From contig NKIM01000007.1 in assembly GCA_002255955.1 (NCBI GenBank), forward strand, positions 93,861-157,860: a stretch of DNA of 64,000 nucleotides, in the 5' to 3' direction. Below, one piece after another: positions 36,185 to 47,087 of the stretch. Origin of the DNA: Burkholderiales bacterium PBB2. GTDB lineage: Bacteria; Pseudomonadota; Gammaproteobacteria; Burkholderiales; Burkholderiaceae_C. Every line of letters starts with the position of its first letter. Within the stretch, counting starts at the first letter, position 1. The translations under genes were made by a program, and so were the position numbers. The notes under the pieces were generated by a model. That model saw only the letters and a program-made list of their open reading frames with translations, was not told the DNA's origin and made no database searches.

Positions 36185-36960
36185 TCAGGAGCGGATCTTG
36201 TAGCCGCGCCGCAGCAGTTCCAGCGCCAGGCTGGCCACTGCCATGAAGCTGCCGCCCACCACCGCCAGGCTCAGCCAGGGCGAGGCATCGCTGACGCCGA
36301 AGAAGCCGTGGCGGAAGCCATCGATCATGTAGAAAAACGGGTTCAGATGACTGACGCCCTGCCAAAACGCCGGCAGCGAATGCACCGAATAGAACACGCC
36401 CGAGAGGAAGGTCATGGGCATGATGATGAAGTTCTGGAAGCCGGCGAGTTGATCGAACTTCTCGGCCCAGAGCCCGGCGATCAGGCCCAGGGTGCCCATC
36501 ATGCCGGCGCCCAGCAGGGCGAAGGCAGCGATCCACAGCGGGTTGGACACGCCCGGCGGCGCAAACCAGAAGGTCACCAGCAGCACGCCCAGGCCCACGA
36601 CCATGCCGCGCACCATGGAGGCGCCCACATAAGCCACGAACCAAGCCCAGTGCGAGAGTGGGGTCACCAGCAGGAAGACCAGGTTGCCCGTCACCTTGCT
36701 CTGGATCAGGCTGGAGGACGAGTTGGCAAACGAGTTCTGCAAGACGCTCATCATCACCAGACCCGGGATCAGGAAGCTGGTGTAGCCGACCGTGCCGTAG
36801 ACCTTGACGTGATCTTCCAGCACATGGCCGAAGACCAGCAGGTAGAGCACGGCCGTGAGCACCGGCGCGGCCACGGTCTGGAAGCTGACCTTCCAAAAGC
36901 GCAGCACCTCCTTGTAGAACAGCGTGCCGGCGCCCTTCAATTGAATACCACCGCCGCCAC

Positions 36961-36964
<4 letters not shown>
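36185..36964 (-). CDS. ABC-2 type transporter permease (YadH family)
   Basis: 259 residues with six hydrophobic segments and ABC-2 signatures: GTLFYKEVLRFWKVSFQT at the N-terminus, FLIPGLVMMSVLQNSFAN and FLSGVFYSVHSLPAFW. With the overlapping ATPase gene it forms an exporter of unknown substrate. The ATPase stop and permease start overlap (ATGA). Confidence 0.9.
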
Positions 36965-37914
<950 letters not shown>

Positions 37915-38051
37915 GCCGGCATTGTAGGAAGCAAGACCCGACCCCGCTGGCCCAGGGTTTTCAGCAGGCAAACGGTGCCATTTGTAGCCAAACTCTAGAG
38001 CGGCCCCGCTGCTTGATGCCAGAATCGGCCAAAGCAGGAGACAACCCTTAC

Positions 38052-38708
38052 ATGGCCACAAAAAAGCCGCCACGCCGGACCGCCGAGCGCATCCTCGAAG
38101 TCACGCTGGACCTGTTCAACCGCTTTGGTGAGCCCAATGTCTCGACCACGCTGATCTCCGCCGAGCTGGGCATCAGCCCCGGCAACCTCTATTACCACTA
38201 CCCGGCCAAGGACGAGCTGATTAATGCGCTCTTCAACCGCTACGAGCGGGAGCTCGGCGACTTGCTGGTGGCGGCCGAGAATGTGCGCAATGTGGAGGAC
38301 GCCTGGCTGTTCTTCCACATGCTCTACGAGCTGATCTGGAAGCACCGTTTTCTGTACCGCGACCTCAACGACCTGCTGTCCAAGAACCGCCGCCTGGAGA
38401 TGCATTTCCAGAACGTGCTGACGCAGAAGAACCAGGCCATGCGTGCGGTGCTGGCCGGCTTGCAAAAAGGCGGCGCGCTGGAGATGGCGCTGCGCGAGGC
38501 CGGGCCAACCGCCAACTCCATGGTCGTGCTGCTCAGCTACTGGCTCAGTTTCGAATACGTGCGCGACCCGCGCCACGCCCTGGAGCCCGAGCAGGCCGGT
38601 GCCGCCCTGATGCGCGGCGCCTTCCATGTGCTGAGCCTGCTGCTGCCTTACTTGGAGCCGGCCTCCAAGGATCACCTCTTCGCCCTTGCCAACCAGTACC
38701 AAACCTGA
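38052..38708 (+). CDS. TetR-family transcriptional regulator
   Basis: 218 residues. The N-terminal helix-turn-helix (RTAERILEVTLDLFNRFGE, then TLISAELGISPGNLYYHYPAKDE split here after GNLYYH) is typical TetR; the C-terminal part is helical (LWKHRFLYRDLN-like segment LIWKHRFLYRDLNDLLSK). It is divergent from the ABC exporter genes across 137 bases, so it may repress them, but no operator palindrome was identified with confidence. Confidence 0.88.
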   Translation: MATKKPPRRTAERILEVTLDLFNRFGEPNVSTTLISAELGISPGNLYYHYPAKDELINALFNRYERELGDLLVAAENVRNVEDAWLFFHMLYELIWKHRFLYRDLNDLLSKNRRLEMHFQNVLTQKNQAMRAVLAGLQKGGALEMALREAGPTANSMVVLLSYWLSFEYVRDPRHALEPEQAGAALMRGAFHVLSLLLPYLEPASKDHLFALANQYQT

Positions 38709-38721
38709 AGGACGCCGCACC

Positions 38722-39495
38722 ATGGCCAAGTGGACCGCTTTCCCCCATGACAACAGCGCTTTCCAGTACAGCGCCGCCAGCCTGAAGAAGCACTGGGCCC
38801 GCCTGCATGCCGGCGATGCCGAGCCCTGGCCCAAGGACGCGGCCGTGGTCGAGGCTTGGATCCACTTCCACGCAGGCGACTTCCAGAAAGCCTACGAGGC
38901 CGGCCTGGCCGCTGGTGGCGCCGGCATCACGGTGGCCAACAAGGCCCAGGCCATCTACGCCAATTACCTGGAAAAGAAAGAGAAGACCAAGCTTGAGATG
39001 TTCCTGGAAGTGGCCGAGCGCGCCGACGCCCAGCAGCAGGAAGAGCCCAAGAACCCCGCTGCCTACTACTGGCAGGCCTATGCCATCGGCCGCTACGGCC
39101 AGGGCATCAGCGTGGCCAAGGCCCTGGCCCAAGGCCTGGGCAGCAAGGTCAAGAACGCGCTCGAGAAAACCATCGAGCTGGCGCCCAAGCATGCCGACGC
39201 CCACATCGCCCTGGGCGCCTTCCACGCCGAGGTGATCGACAAGGTCGGCAAGCTGCTGGGCAAGACCCAGGGCGCGGACACCGCCACCGGCCTGAGGATG
39301 TTCGAGCAGGCGATCAAGCTCAACCCCAGCAGCGCGATCGCCATGATCGAGCGGGCCAACGGCCTGGTCATGCTGGAAGGCGACAAGCGCATGAAGGAGG
39401 CCGAAAGCCTCTATGCCGATGCCGCCGCCTGCGAGCCCATGGACGCCATGGAATGCCTGGACGTCGAAATGGCGCGAGAAGAGCTGGAAGACTGA
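38722..39495 (+). CDS. TPR-like cytosolic protein
   Basis: 257 residues, no signal peptide. Helical repeats resembling TPRs: DAAVVEAWIHFHAGDFQKAY, KNPAAYYWQAYAIGRYGQGI, HADAHIALGAFHAEVIDKVG and GLRMFEQAIKLNPSSAIAMI. It starts 13 bases after the TetR gene with a GAAGGA-like ribosome site, so the two are probably co-transcribed. Function unknown. Confidence 0.8.
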   Translation: MAKWTAFPHDNSAFQYSAASLKKHWARLHAGDAEPWPKDAAVVEAWIHFHAGDFQKAYEAGLAAGGAGITVANKAQAIYANYLEKKEKTKLEMFLEVAERADAQQQEEPKNPAAYYWQAYAIGRYGQGISVAKALAQGLGSKVKNALEKTIELAPKHADAHIALGAFHAEVIDKVGKLLGKTQGADTATGLRMFEQAIKLNPSSAIAMIERANGLVMLEGDKRMKEAESLYADAAACEPMDAMECLDVEMAREELED

Positions 39496-39541
39496 TCGGC
39501 TGTGTGACAGCGCTTGAAAACAGCGCGGCCAAAGCCCGGAA

Positions 39542-39565
39542 AAGCGTGCACAAACGCACGCTTTC
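39542..39565 (+). terminator. Candidate terminator after the TPR-like gene
   Basis: AAAGCGTGC (39542-39550) and GCACGCTTT (39557-39565) form a perfect 9-bp stem with a 6-base loop. Only three T's close the stem and no longer run follows, so strength is uncertain. The rest of the 39496-39719 gap shows no clear feature. Confidence 0.5.
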
Positions 39566-39719
39566 AATTGGATGGAAAGCCGCCTCCCCCCGCACTCGCG
39601 GATGGATTTTCACCAGCAGGCTGGCTAAGCTGTGACACCTGAGGCGGACACCTTCGAGCCAGCCGCTTGACCGAGCCCGCGGACTTCACCTCACCCCGAC
39701 ACGAAAAGGTTGATCCACC

Positions 39720-40064
39720 ATGAAGCGCACCCTGATTGCCCTCGCCCTCGCCCCGCTGGCCGCTGCCTCCTGGGCCCAAACCCCCGAAGCCACCGCCCTG
39801 CGCGTGGAATGCGCCGCCAAGTACCAGTCCAGCATCGAGCCGGCCCAAGCCGCCGCTGAGTACCAGTTCGTCTACCGCAAGGGCGAGTACCGCGGCGAGA
39901 AGCAAGGCAACAAGACCATCGGCTGCACCGAGAAGCAGTACAACGCCTACTTGGCCAGCGTGGACCCCACCCGCGTGATGAACGCCTACCCGACCGCCGC
40001 CGGCCGCCCCAACATCAAGCCGAACCTGAAGCCCAACCTGGCCGACCAAGTCGACAAGAAGTGA
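39720..40064 (+). CDS. Small exported protein of unknown function
   Basis: 114 residues with a clear signal peptide (MKRTLIALALAPLAAASWAQ). The mature protein has two Cys (CAAKYQSS and TIGCTEKQ), many Tyr/Lys and an Asn/Pro/Lys tail with NIKPNLKPNLADQ. Not recognised as a named family. Followed by a strong terminator, so it is probably a single-gene unit. Confidence 0.75.
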   Translation: MKRTLIALALAPLAAASWAQTPEATALRVECAAKYQSSIEPAQAAAEYQFVYRKGEYRGEKQGNKTIGCTEKQYNAYLASVDPTRVMNAYPTAAGRPNIKPNLKPNLADQVDKK

Positions 40065-40102
40065 TCCAAGCGCCCGGTTTGGGGCACTCGTGATTCAGCA
40101 GC

Positions 40103-40143
40103 AAAAGGCGCGCAGCTCCCAAGGGGGCTTGCGCGCTTTTTTT
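40103..40143 (+). terminator. Rho-independent terminator
   Basis: GCGCGCAGCTCCC and GGGGGCTTGCGCGC form a long, nearly perfect stem around AA, flanked by AAAA before and seven T's after. It ends the transcript of the small exported protein gene. Confidence 0.85.
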
Positions 40144-40746
40144 CGTGGGCGAGCGTCGGCTATCCGCCGCAAGTTGCGGGCATTCGTTGCTCTCGTCGCT
40201 CACGCTGCGGTGGCTCGACCCGCCGCCGGGCTCATGGTTCGCGGGTCGGCTCGTCGAGCCGACTCCCCTCGTTGCTCATTGCGCGGCTCAGCGGCGCCAA
40301 ACTCCCTCCGTTCGCTGCGCTCACTGTGGTCAAACAGTGGCGCCGAGTCAGCGCTTGAAGCGCGTGAGACCACGCGCCTGAGCCGCTCCGCTGCGCCCTC
40401 GGCCGCGCACAAATCGCCCGTCGGCGGGCCGAGCCACCTTCGGAGGTGGCTCGCTCCACCGTTGATGGGGCACATCGATCGCGATGCAAGCGCCCTGCAG
40501 CCCGTGCCGCTGCCGGGCGATTTGTGAAGGGCCGAGCCGCGAGCAGCGCAGGGAAGTCGGCCCGCCAGGGCCGACCCCGGAACCATGAGCCTGGCAGCGG
40601 CACGGGCTGCAGGGCCCCACGAGGAAACCTCAAGACTGCTCAGTGTCAATCTCGGTGCATGCCCCATGCTCTGCTCGCGGCGGTGCATCTGCACCAGAGG
40701 CGTGCCCCGTTTGCACCAAGCGAGGGCCAGGGTGCGGGGCGATGGC
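40144..40746. other. Hairpin-dense non-coding region
   Basis: About 600 bases between the terminator and the sucrose phosphorylase stop. Open frames here lack any recognisable protein pattern. Perfect hairpins include GTCGGCTC/GAGCCGAC (40245-40263), GAGCCACCT/AGGTGGCTC (40431-40452) and GTCGGCCC/GGGCCGAC (40556-40575). Larger imperfect inverted copies pair the CTCATGGTT area near 40230 with AACCATGAG near 40582, and ACAAATCGCCCG near 40409 with CGGGCGATTTGT near 40514. It resembles a nested, repeat-derived or REP-like element rather than a gene. Confidence 0.6.
40492..40615. repeat. 23-bp perfect inverted repeat pair
   Basis: The 23 bases at 40492-40514 (starting GCCCTGCAGCC) are the exact reverse complement of 40593-40615, with 78 bases between them that contain a further 8-bp hairpin. 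As RNA this would form a long stem-loop. Confidence 0.85.
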
Positions 40747-42240
40747 TCAGTGGAACTGCAGGCAATGCAGCTGGCCGCTGGCGTCGGTGTGGCTCAGTTC
40801 GTGGGCCAGGGTGGCGAAGTTCACATGCAGGGTGGCCTGCTGGGCGCCGGCTTGCCAGCGCAGGGTCAGGTCTTGCGGGCTGGTGGTCTCGCTGCTGAAC
40901 TCGCCGGCAAACGCAGGGTGGCTGTTGCGCAAGCGGATCAGCTGGATCAGCTGCTGCACCACCGGGCGCTGCAGCTCTGAGGCGATCTCGGCCTCGTCGT
41001 AGTAGTGCCGATTGATGTCGCGGCCGACGCCGCTGCGGGCCAGCAAGTCCATGTCGTTGTGGCCGGCCAGCAGGCCGACGTAGTAGACCTGGGGCACACC
41101 GGGCAGGAAGAACTGCAGCGCCCGCGCCAGCAGGTAGCGCACATCGTCGCGGCCCAGGGCGTCGTAGAAGGTGCAGTTGACCTGGTAGAGATCGAGGTTG
41201 GAGGCGGCAGCGCCGGTGGCTTGACGGCTCGCGCCGCCACTGTTGCTGTGGATGCGCTCGACCAGGGCATCGAGTTCTGCCGGCGGCACCAGGCCGGGCT
41301 GGCCTTCGCGGTCGCTGGCGTCAGCGCCGATGTCGATGATGCCGATGCCGTCGTGGGTGTCCAGCACCGTCAGTGCATTGCAGGGGCGTTGCGCGATCCA
41401 TTGCTGCAGCGGGCCGGATTGGGCAAAGAAGAAGGCATGCAGCACCAGCGGCGGCAAGGCGAAGTCGTAAACCCAGTCCACGCGTGCGGCGATCTCGATC
41501 TGGCGCCGGTAGTAGGCATGGATCTCCACCAGCACCTCGATGCCGAGGCTGCGCGCTTGTGCCGCGAACTCGTCGATGAAGGCAAAGGTCTCCGGCATCA
41601 TGAAGCAGCTGGCGCCGGCCTTCTTGATGGCATAGCCCACCGCATCCAGGCGCACCATGCGAATGCCTTGCTCGGCAAAAGTCTGCAGGATGCTCAGCAG
41701 GTAGGCGCGGCCCTGCGGGTGGTGCACGGCGATGTCGATCTGGGCGGCGGTGAAGGTGGTCCAGAGCAGTTTTTTCTGGCCGTTCTTCAGCGTGGCCATC
41801 TGCACCGGCAAGCCCGGGCGCGGCCGGTAGACGGCCAGCAGATCGGCTTCGGTGGCGCCCTGCGGAAAGACCGCATCCAGGGTCAGGAACAGGCCGGCAT
41901 AGGGCGAGGCGTCGCCGTGCGTCGAGTAGTCCAGAAACTGCGGCGAGCTGCTCGACATGTGGTTGACGATCACATCGCCCATGACGTCGAGGGTGGCCGT
42001 CAGGTCCTTGATGTCGCTCCAGCTTCCCAGTCGCGGGTCGACCTGGGTGTGGTCGATCGGGTCGAAGCCGGCGTCGGCGCCGTCGATGGCATGGAAGAAG
42101 GGCAGCAGGTGCACGCCGCCGAAGACCTCGCCGAGCGCGCCGCCCGGGCCCAGCAGGCGGCGCAGGCGCTGCAGGTCCTGGCCGTCGAGGTGGCCGCCGA
42201 GGCGGTCGACGTAGGTGATCAGTTGGACTTGGTTCTTCAT
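40747..42240 (-). CDS. Sucrose phosphorylase
   Basis: GH13 (subfamily 18-like) enzyme splitting sucrose with phosphate into glucose-1-phosphate and fructose. 497 residues, as in bifidobacterial enzymes. Visible: ITYVDRLGG near the N-terminus, VMGDVIVNHMSSSS, the nucleophile Asp in IRMVRLDAVGYAIKKAG, the acid/base Glu in EVLVEIHAYY and the transition-state Asp in VLDTHDGIG. It is the last gene of the sucrose run, 18 bases after the transporter, so intracellular sucrose cleavage saves one ATP compared with hydrolysis. Confidence 0.93.
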   Translation of the reverse strand: MKNQVQLITYVDRLGGHLDGQDLQRLRRLLGPGGALGEVFGGVHLLPFFHAIDGADAGFDPIDHTQVDPRLGSWSDIKDLTATLDVMGDVIVNHMSSSSPQFLDYSTHGDASPYAGLFLTLDAVFPQGATEADLLAVYRPRPGLPVQMATLKNGQKKLLWTTFTAAQIDIAVHHPQGRAYLLSILQTFAEQGIRMVRLDAVGYAIKKAGASCFMMPETFAFIDEFAAQARSLGIEVLVEIHAYYRRQIEIAARVDWVYDFALPPLVLHAFFFAQSGPLQQWIAQRPCNALTVLDTHDGIGIIDIGADASDREGQPGLVPPAELDALVERIHSNSGGASRQATGAAASNLDLYQVNCTFYDALGRDDVRYLLARALQFFLPGVPQVYYVGLLAGHNDMDLLARSGVGRDINRHYYDEAEIASELQRPVVQQLIQLIRLRNSHPAFAGEFSSETTSPQDLTLRWQAGAQQATLHVNFATLAHELSHTDASGQLHCLQFH

Positions 42241-42258
42241 GTCGGTGGGCGGCGTGGC

Positions 42259-43602
42259 TCAGGCCACGCCGGCTTCGTTCTCGGGCAAGGGGGTCGGGCG
42301 GGCCTGGGTTTGCACCCGCAGCATGGCGATGGCGGCACAGACCAGCAGAGCGCCGGCCAGGCGGATCACATGGTCCGGCCGGCCGCCCAGCAGGCTGTGA
42401 TAAATCAGCGGCAGCGTCACCATCTGGATCAGCATGGGGATGACGATGAACATATTGAAGATGCCCATGTACACCCCGGCGCGCTCGGGCGGGATGCTGC
42501 CGGCCAGCAGCACATAGGGGTTGCCCATGATGCTGGCCCAGGCCAGACCAACGCCCAGCATGGGCAGCAGCAGCAGCCAGCGGTTCTGGATCTCGGGGAT
42601 GGCCCACATGCCGGCGCCGGCCAGCACCAGGCAGAGCGCATGCACGCGTTTGGGGCCGAAGCGCCGGGTGAAGGGCACCATCGCAAAGGCCGCGAGGAAG
42701 GCGACGAAGTTGTAGAAGCCGCCGATCTGGCCGTTCACCAGGCCGGCCTCGCGAAAGCCGGCGGAATGCGGGTCGCTGCTCTGGAACAGCGTCAGCGCCA
42801 GGGAGGGCACGATGTAGATCCAGTAGCACATCATGGCGTACCACTGGAACAGCTTCATCCACCAGAGCTGGCGCATGGTGCGCGGCATTTCGCGCAGCGC
42901 GCTCCAGATCTCGCGCAAGGCCGCGCCCAGGCCGCGCGGCTGGCGGCGCATCTGCGCCAGCTCTTCGGCGCTGAGCGGCAGCTCGGGCACCCGCCGCACC
43001 GACCACCAGACCGTGCTGATGGAAAACACGGCACCGATGAGAAAAGCCGTCAGGGTGATCTGCGGGATGTTGTTGCTGCCCAGCGCGTCCTTGTCCATGC
43101 CCATCAGCACCAGCAAGGTGGGCGCGAGATAGGCCAGGGTCTGGGCCAGGCCGGTGAAGGCGCTTTGGGTCAGGAAGCCCAGGGAATGCTGGTTGGGATT
43201 GAGCCGGTCGGAGACGTAGGCGCGGTAAGGCTCCATGGTCACGTTGTTGGCGGCATCCAGGATCCAGAGCAGGCCGGCGGCAAACCACAGCGTCGGGCTG
43301 AAGGGCATGGCCAGCAGGCCCAGGCTGCAGAGCAGGGCGCCGATCAGGAAGTAGGGTGTGCGCCGGCCCCAGCGGCTGACCGTGCGATCGCTGAAAGCGC
43401 CCACCAGAGGCTGCACCAGCAGGCCGGTCATGGGCCCGGCCAGCCACAGCAAGGGCAGGCTGGCTTCGTCCGCGCCCAGGTACTGGTAGATCGGGCTCAT
43501 ATTGCTCTGCTGCAGACCGAAGCTGAACTGGATGCCGAAGCATCCGATGTTCATGTTGACGATCTGCCAGAAGCTGAGTCTGGGTTTGCTGGAGAGATTC
43601 AT
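42259..43602 (-). CDS. MFS sucrose/sugar transporter (GPH/SUT-like)
   Basis: 447 residues with about 12 membrane segments. Conserved features of plant-SUT-like transporters: [19 protein letters not shown], the loop [19 protein letters not shown] (MFS RxGRRxP signature) and [19 protein letters not shown] at 43602 overlaps the fructokinase stop (ATGA). By context it imports sucrose across the inner membrane for the phosphorylase. Confidence 0.9.
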   Translation of the reverse strand: MNLSSKPRLSFWQIVNMNIGCFGIQFSFGLQQSNMSPIYQYLGADEASLPLLWLAGPMTGLLVQPLVGAFSDRTVSRWGRRTPYFLIGALLCSLGLLAMPFSPTLWFAAGLLWILDAANNVTMEPYRAYVSDRLNPNQHSLGFLTQSAFTGLAQTLAYLAPTLLVLMGMDKDALGSNNIPQITLTAFLIGAVFSISTVWWSVRRVPELPLSAEELAQMRRQPRGLGAALREIWSALREMPRTMRQLWWMKLFQWYAMMCYWIYIVPSLALTLFQSSDPHSAGFREAGLVNGQIGGFYNFVAFLAAFAMVPFTRRFGPKRVHALCLVLAGAGMWAIPEIQNRWLLLLPMLGVGLAWASIMGNPYVLLAGSIPPERAGVYMGIFNMFIVIPMLIQMVTLPLIYHSLLGGRPDHVIRLAGALLVCAAIAMLRVQTQARPTPLPENEAGVA

Positions 43603-44618
43603 GCGGCCTCGCCCTTGAGCATTGCGGGCTTCAAGACCTGCCGCCAGGGCAGGAAGAAGGCGTCGTCCTCGGGCATGGGGCCGCGTTCGCCACAAAGGGC
43701 TGCGGCATAGCCATTGGCCAAAGCCAGGCTGTGTGCCAGGGCTTGCCCGCTCAGCTGGGCGGCCAGCAGCATGGCGCTGAAGGCATCGCCGGCGCCGACG
43801 GTGTCGATCATGCGCGGCAGGCTCAGGCCGTGCCCCTGCGCCAGCAGCGCGCCGTCCGCGCCGAAGGCGGCATAGCCCGCGCTGCCGCGGGTCAGGATCA
43901 GGCGCTGCAGACCGAAGCGCTGCATCAGCGCCGCCACGGCGGGGCTCAAGGCCTCGGCCTCCTTCAGCGGGTTCAGCGCCGCATCACCCGCGCGGCCGAA
44001 CCAGCGCAGCAGCAGGCCCAGTTCCTCGTCATTGACCTTGAGCCAGTCGGCCTGGGCCAACGAAGCGGCGGCCAGCTCGGGCGTGTCGGTGCCGGCGCGC
44101 AGGTTCAGGTCCAGGTAGCGTGTGCAACCGAGGCTGCGGGCGCGCTCGGCCAGGGCCTGGATGCTGGCCCCCGAGACCGCGCCTCGCTGGGCCAAGGTGC
44201 CGAAGTAGAAGAAACGCGGCCGCAAGGCTTCCAGTGAGGCCAAGGCCGGTTCCGAGGCGATGAAGTCCCAGGCGGCCGGCGTGTGGATGTGAAAGCTGTG
44301 GCCGGCCGGGCTGCCGTCGGCAGAGAACTGCTCGCTGACGGTGACGCGGCCGGTCGCATGGGCGAGGTCGATCTGCACGGCCTCGGTCGCCAGGCCGAAG
44401 CGTTGCAAGCTGGCGCGGATCAGGGCGCCACCGGCATCGTCATGGCCGATGCGGCTGACCAGGCACACCGGGGCTGAGCCGCCGCCCTCGTCGGCCAGCA
44501 AGGCCCCCAGCGATCGCGCCACATTGAAGGGCGCACCGCCGGCGATCTGACGCTCGTGGAACTCGTCCACCAGCGCTTCGCCCACCAGCAGGATGGTGGA
44601 GTTCAGCTCCTTGTGCAT
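43599..44618 (-). CDS. Fructokinase (PfkB family)
   Basis: 339 residues of the ribokinase/PfkB family: GEALVDEFHERQIAGGAPFN near the N-terminus, YLDLNLRAGTDTPE, and the ATP-binding/catalytic DTVGAGDAFSAMLLAAQLSG. It phosphorylates the fructose released by sucrose phosphorylase. Starts 13 bases after the TonB-dependent receptor gene and overlaps the transporter gene. Confidence 0.9.
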   Translation of the reverse strand: MHKELNSTILLVGEALVDEFHERQIAGGAPFNVARSLGALLADEGGGSAPVCLVSRIGHDDAGGALIRASLQRFGLATEAVQIDLAHATGRVTVSEQFSADGSPAGHSFHIHTPAAWDFIASEPALASLEALRPRFFYFGTLAQRGAVSGASIQALAERARSLGCTRYLDLNLRAGTDTPELAAASLAQADWLKVNDEELGLLLRWFGRAGDAALNPLKEAEALSPAVAALMQRFGLQRLILTRGSAGYAAFGADGALLAQGHGLSLPRMIDTVGAGDAFSAMLLAAQLSGQALAHSLALANGYAAALCGERGPMPEDDAFFLPWRQVLKPAMLKGEAA

Positions 44619-44631
44619 GGGGCCGCCGCGA

Positions 44632-46947
44632 TCAGAAGTTGTACTTCAGCGTGGCGCGCAGGCTGCGGCCGTTGAAGGCGCGTGCGGCATGGCCATCGCC
44701 CTCGATCTCGGTGTAGGCCAGGGTGTTGAACAGATTGTTGGCCGAGAGCGAGAGCTGGGCCTTGTCACCCAGGGGCACATTCACAAAGGCATTGACCAGG
44801 GTGTAGCCCTTCATGGTGATGGTGTTGGCATCGTCACCGTAGGACTTGCCCGAGCCGACCAGGGCGGCGCCCAGCTCGATCTGGCCCAGCATCACGCTCG
44901 GTGCCAGCTGGTAGACGAAGTTGGCCTGACGGCGCGGCTTCTTGCCGACGATGGCGGCGTCGTTCGAGGCCTTGATCTTGGCGCTGGTGAAGGTGGCGCC
45001 GCCGCTCAGGCTGAAGTCGCCCCAGCTGTAGGCCGCTTCCAGCTCCAGGCCGCTGGCCTTGTACTTGTTGGCGCTGAACTTCTGGGTGGTGATCTCGAAG
45101 TTGCTTTCGGTCGTGCGGGCGTTGAACACGGTGGCGAACAGGCTCAGGCCGGCCTGGCGCCATTTGAGGCCGCCTTCGACCTGGTCGATCTCGTTGACGC
45201 TGATGGGCACCGAGCCGTCCAGCGGGTTGCCGTAGAGCAGGCGGTCGGCGCTGAAGGACACGCCGTTGCTGACGCGGGCGAATCCGGCCAGATTGGGCGT
45301 CACGCTGTAGTTGGCGCCCAGCGAGTAGGAGGTGTGGCCGACCTTGTAGTTGACCGTTTTCTGGCTGGCTGCGTCCCAGGTCTTGGCTGTGTTGTTGCCC
45401 GACAGGGTGGTGCCGCTGGCCTTCTGCTCATCGCGGCGCAGGCTGCCGTCGAGTGTCAGGCTGCCCAGGTCGACCGCAGCCGCGGCGTAGGGCGAGGTCT
45501 GGGTGTACTGCACATCAAAGGTGCGCGTGCAGCAGCCGCCCCAGGTGGTCCAGCCTTCGGCGATCGGTCCGGTGCCCGGCTGGCCGGCGGCGTTCAGCAC
45601 CTGCGAGCCTTCGCCCTGCATGCTGAGCTTGTACTGGTTCCAGAACCAGGTCTGGGCCACGTTCTGCACGCCGTAGAACAAGCCGGCGACCAGGGTGGTC
45701 TTGACGCCGTCGCTCTGCATCACCTTGCTCAGTTTCAGGTCGTTGAAGGTGTTGTCAAAGTTGTCCAGCGAGGTGTTGAACAGGGTGCCGGTGAAGGAGT
45801 TGGCCGCGCCGTTGTTGCCGTTGTCGGCCGGGAAGAGGGCGATGAAACGGCCCGAGTTGCTGGCCTTGCGGAACTTTTCTTCCACGCTGAAGCCGTTGCC
45901 CAGATCCAGGCCGGCCTCGAAGCCCAGGGCCAGGCTCTTGATGCGCAGGCCGTCGCGGGTGTTGCTGGTCGTGGTGCCGCCGTCCTTGTTGTAGCCGGTG
46001 TCTTTGGCCAGGCTGGGGGTGATGAAGAAGGCGGTGCGCGGGTCGATGCCGGAGATGGTGCGGATCGTGCCCTTGTCCACGGTCACCGGCACCGGCATGA
46101 AGGAGGGCGTGCGGTCGTTCAGGGCCTTGAGGCTGACGCTCACATAGCCCGCGTCGATTTTCTGCGTCAGCTTGGCGCGGATCTGGCCGCCGTTCTCCAC
46201 ATTCATGCCGGTCGGCCGGCCGCCTTCGCCGATGCGCTGGAAGCCACCGATGTGGAAGCTGGTGCCATTGCCGATGCTGCCGCCGTAGTCGGCGTCGAGG
46301 CGCATCAGGCGGTCGTCCAGGCCCACGCTCAGGCCGATGGCACCTGCGGGCTTGCCGGCGCCGGTCTTGCTGATGAAGTTGATCAGGCCACCGGGCGAGT
46401 TGGACGCCAGGGTGGAGGCCGAACCGCCGCGCACCACCTCCAGGCGGGCCGTGCTGTAGTCGGCGCGCAGGAACTGGTCGGCGGTGCCGAAGGAGATGTC
46501 ACCGAAGAGCAGCACGGGCAGGCCGTCTTCCTGCATCTGCACATAGCGCGAGCCGCCGGCCGACAGCGGCACGCCGCGCACGGTGACGTTGGCATTGCCC
46601 TCGCCGCCGGTTGATTCCGAGCGCAGGCCTGGCACGCTGCGCAGCAGCTCGGCCGCGTTGCTGGCGCCGGTCTTGGCAATCTGTTCGCTGTCGATGGAGC
46701 TGACCGAGAGGCTTTGCTTCATCTTGGTCGTGCGCACCGAGCTGCCGGTCACCACCACCTGGTTGAGCTTCAGTTTGTCTTGTTTGCTGTCCTGGGCCGC
46801 TTCGGCCTCGCCGGCGGGCGCGGCCGCGGCCGCTTGCTGGGCCAGGGCCGGCAGTTGCAGCAGGGCCAGGGTGATGGCGGCCAGGGCCGGGCGGGCGGCT
46901 CGGCGAGAGAAGGTGGCGGTGGTGAACGAGGGCTGGTGCTGTCGCAT
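44632..46947 (-). CDS. TonB-dependent outer-membrane receptor, probably for sucrose
   Basis: 771 residues. Signal peptide (ALAAITLALLQLPALAQQ), TonB-box-like NQVVVTGSS, plug (NAAELLRSVPGLRSEST, GGSASTLASNSPGGLINFIS) and a beta-barrel ending in ATLKYNF with terminal Phe. First gene of the sucrose transcript, with GGAGACAGACACC before the ATG at 46947. Together with the LacI operators upstream this predicts sugar uptake across the outer membrane. The substrate is inferred from the neighbours. Confidence 0.88.
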   Translation of the reverse strand: MRQHQPSFTTATFSRRAARPALAAITLALLQLPALAQQAAAAAPAGEAEAAQDSKQDKLKLNQVVVTGSSVRTTKMKQSLSVSSIDSEQIAKTGASNAAELLRSVPGLRSESTGGEGNANVTVRGVPLSAGGSRYVQMQEDGLPVLLFGDISFGTADQFLRADYSTARLEVVRGGSASTLASNSPGGLINFISKTGAGKPAGAIGLSVGLDDRLMRLDADYGGSIGNGTSFHIGGFQRIGEGGRPTGMNVENGGQIRAKLTQKIDAGYVSVSLKALNDRTPSFMPVPVTVDKGTIRTISGIDPRTAFFITPSLAKDTGYNKDGGTTTSNTRDGLRIKSLALGFEAGLDLGNGFSVEEKFRKASNSGRFIALFPADNGNNGAANSFTGTLFNTSLDNFDNTFNDLKLSKVMQSDGVKTTLVAGLFYGVQNVAQTWFWNQYKLSMQGEGSQVLNAAGQPGTGPIAEGWTTWGGCCTRTFDVQYTQTSPYAAAAVDLGSLTLDGSLRRDEQKASGTTLSGNNTAKTWDAASQKTVNYKVGHTSYSLGANYSVTPNLAGFARVSNGVSFSADRLLYGNPLDGSVPISVNEIDQVEGGLKWRQAGLSLFATVFNARTTESNFEITTQKFSANKYKASGLELEAAYSWGDFSLSGGATFTSAKIKASNDAAIVGKKPRRQANFVYQLAPSVMLGQIELGAALVGSGKSYGDDANTITMKGYTLVNAFVNVPLGDKAQLSLSANNLFNTLAYTEIEGDGHAARAFNGRSLRATLKYNF

Positions 46948-47087
46948 GGTGTCTGTCTCCTTGGAGGGGCGGGTCACGCTCAGGGAAGGCGGCGCGACCC
47001 GCGGAACATCGAGACCGCTCGCGGGCTTGCTGCCTTTTGGGGCATCGTGCACCACTGCCGTCTTCTTGGGCACCATTCTGGAACTTA

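Noticed and set aside
40144..40746. CRISPR array
   Set aside because: The repeats are inverted, of differing length and not regularly spaced; no cas genes nearby.
40090..40980. Several frames of 60-160 codons before sucrose phosphorylase
   Set aside because: They read through perfect inverted repeats and low-complexity Arg/Ala/Ser sequence with no start signals.
41005..43710. Plus-strand 901-codon frame opposite the sucrose genes
   Set aside because: Shadow of sucrose phosphorylase and transporter; no family motif.
44593..46614. Plus-strand 673-codon frame opposite the TonB-dependent receptor
   Set aside because: Antisense shadow; composition dominated by Ala/Gly/Val/Gln.
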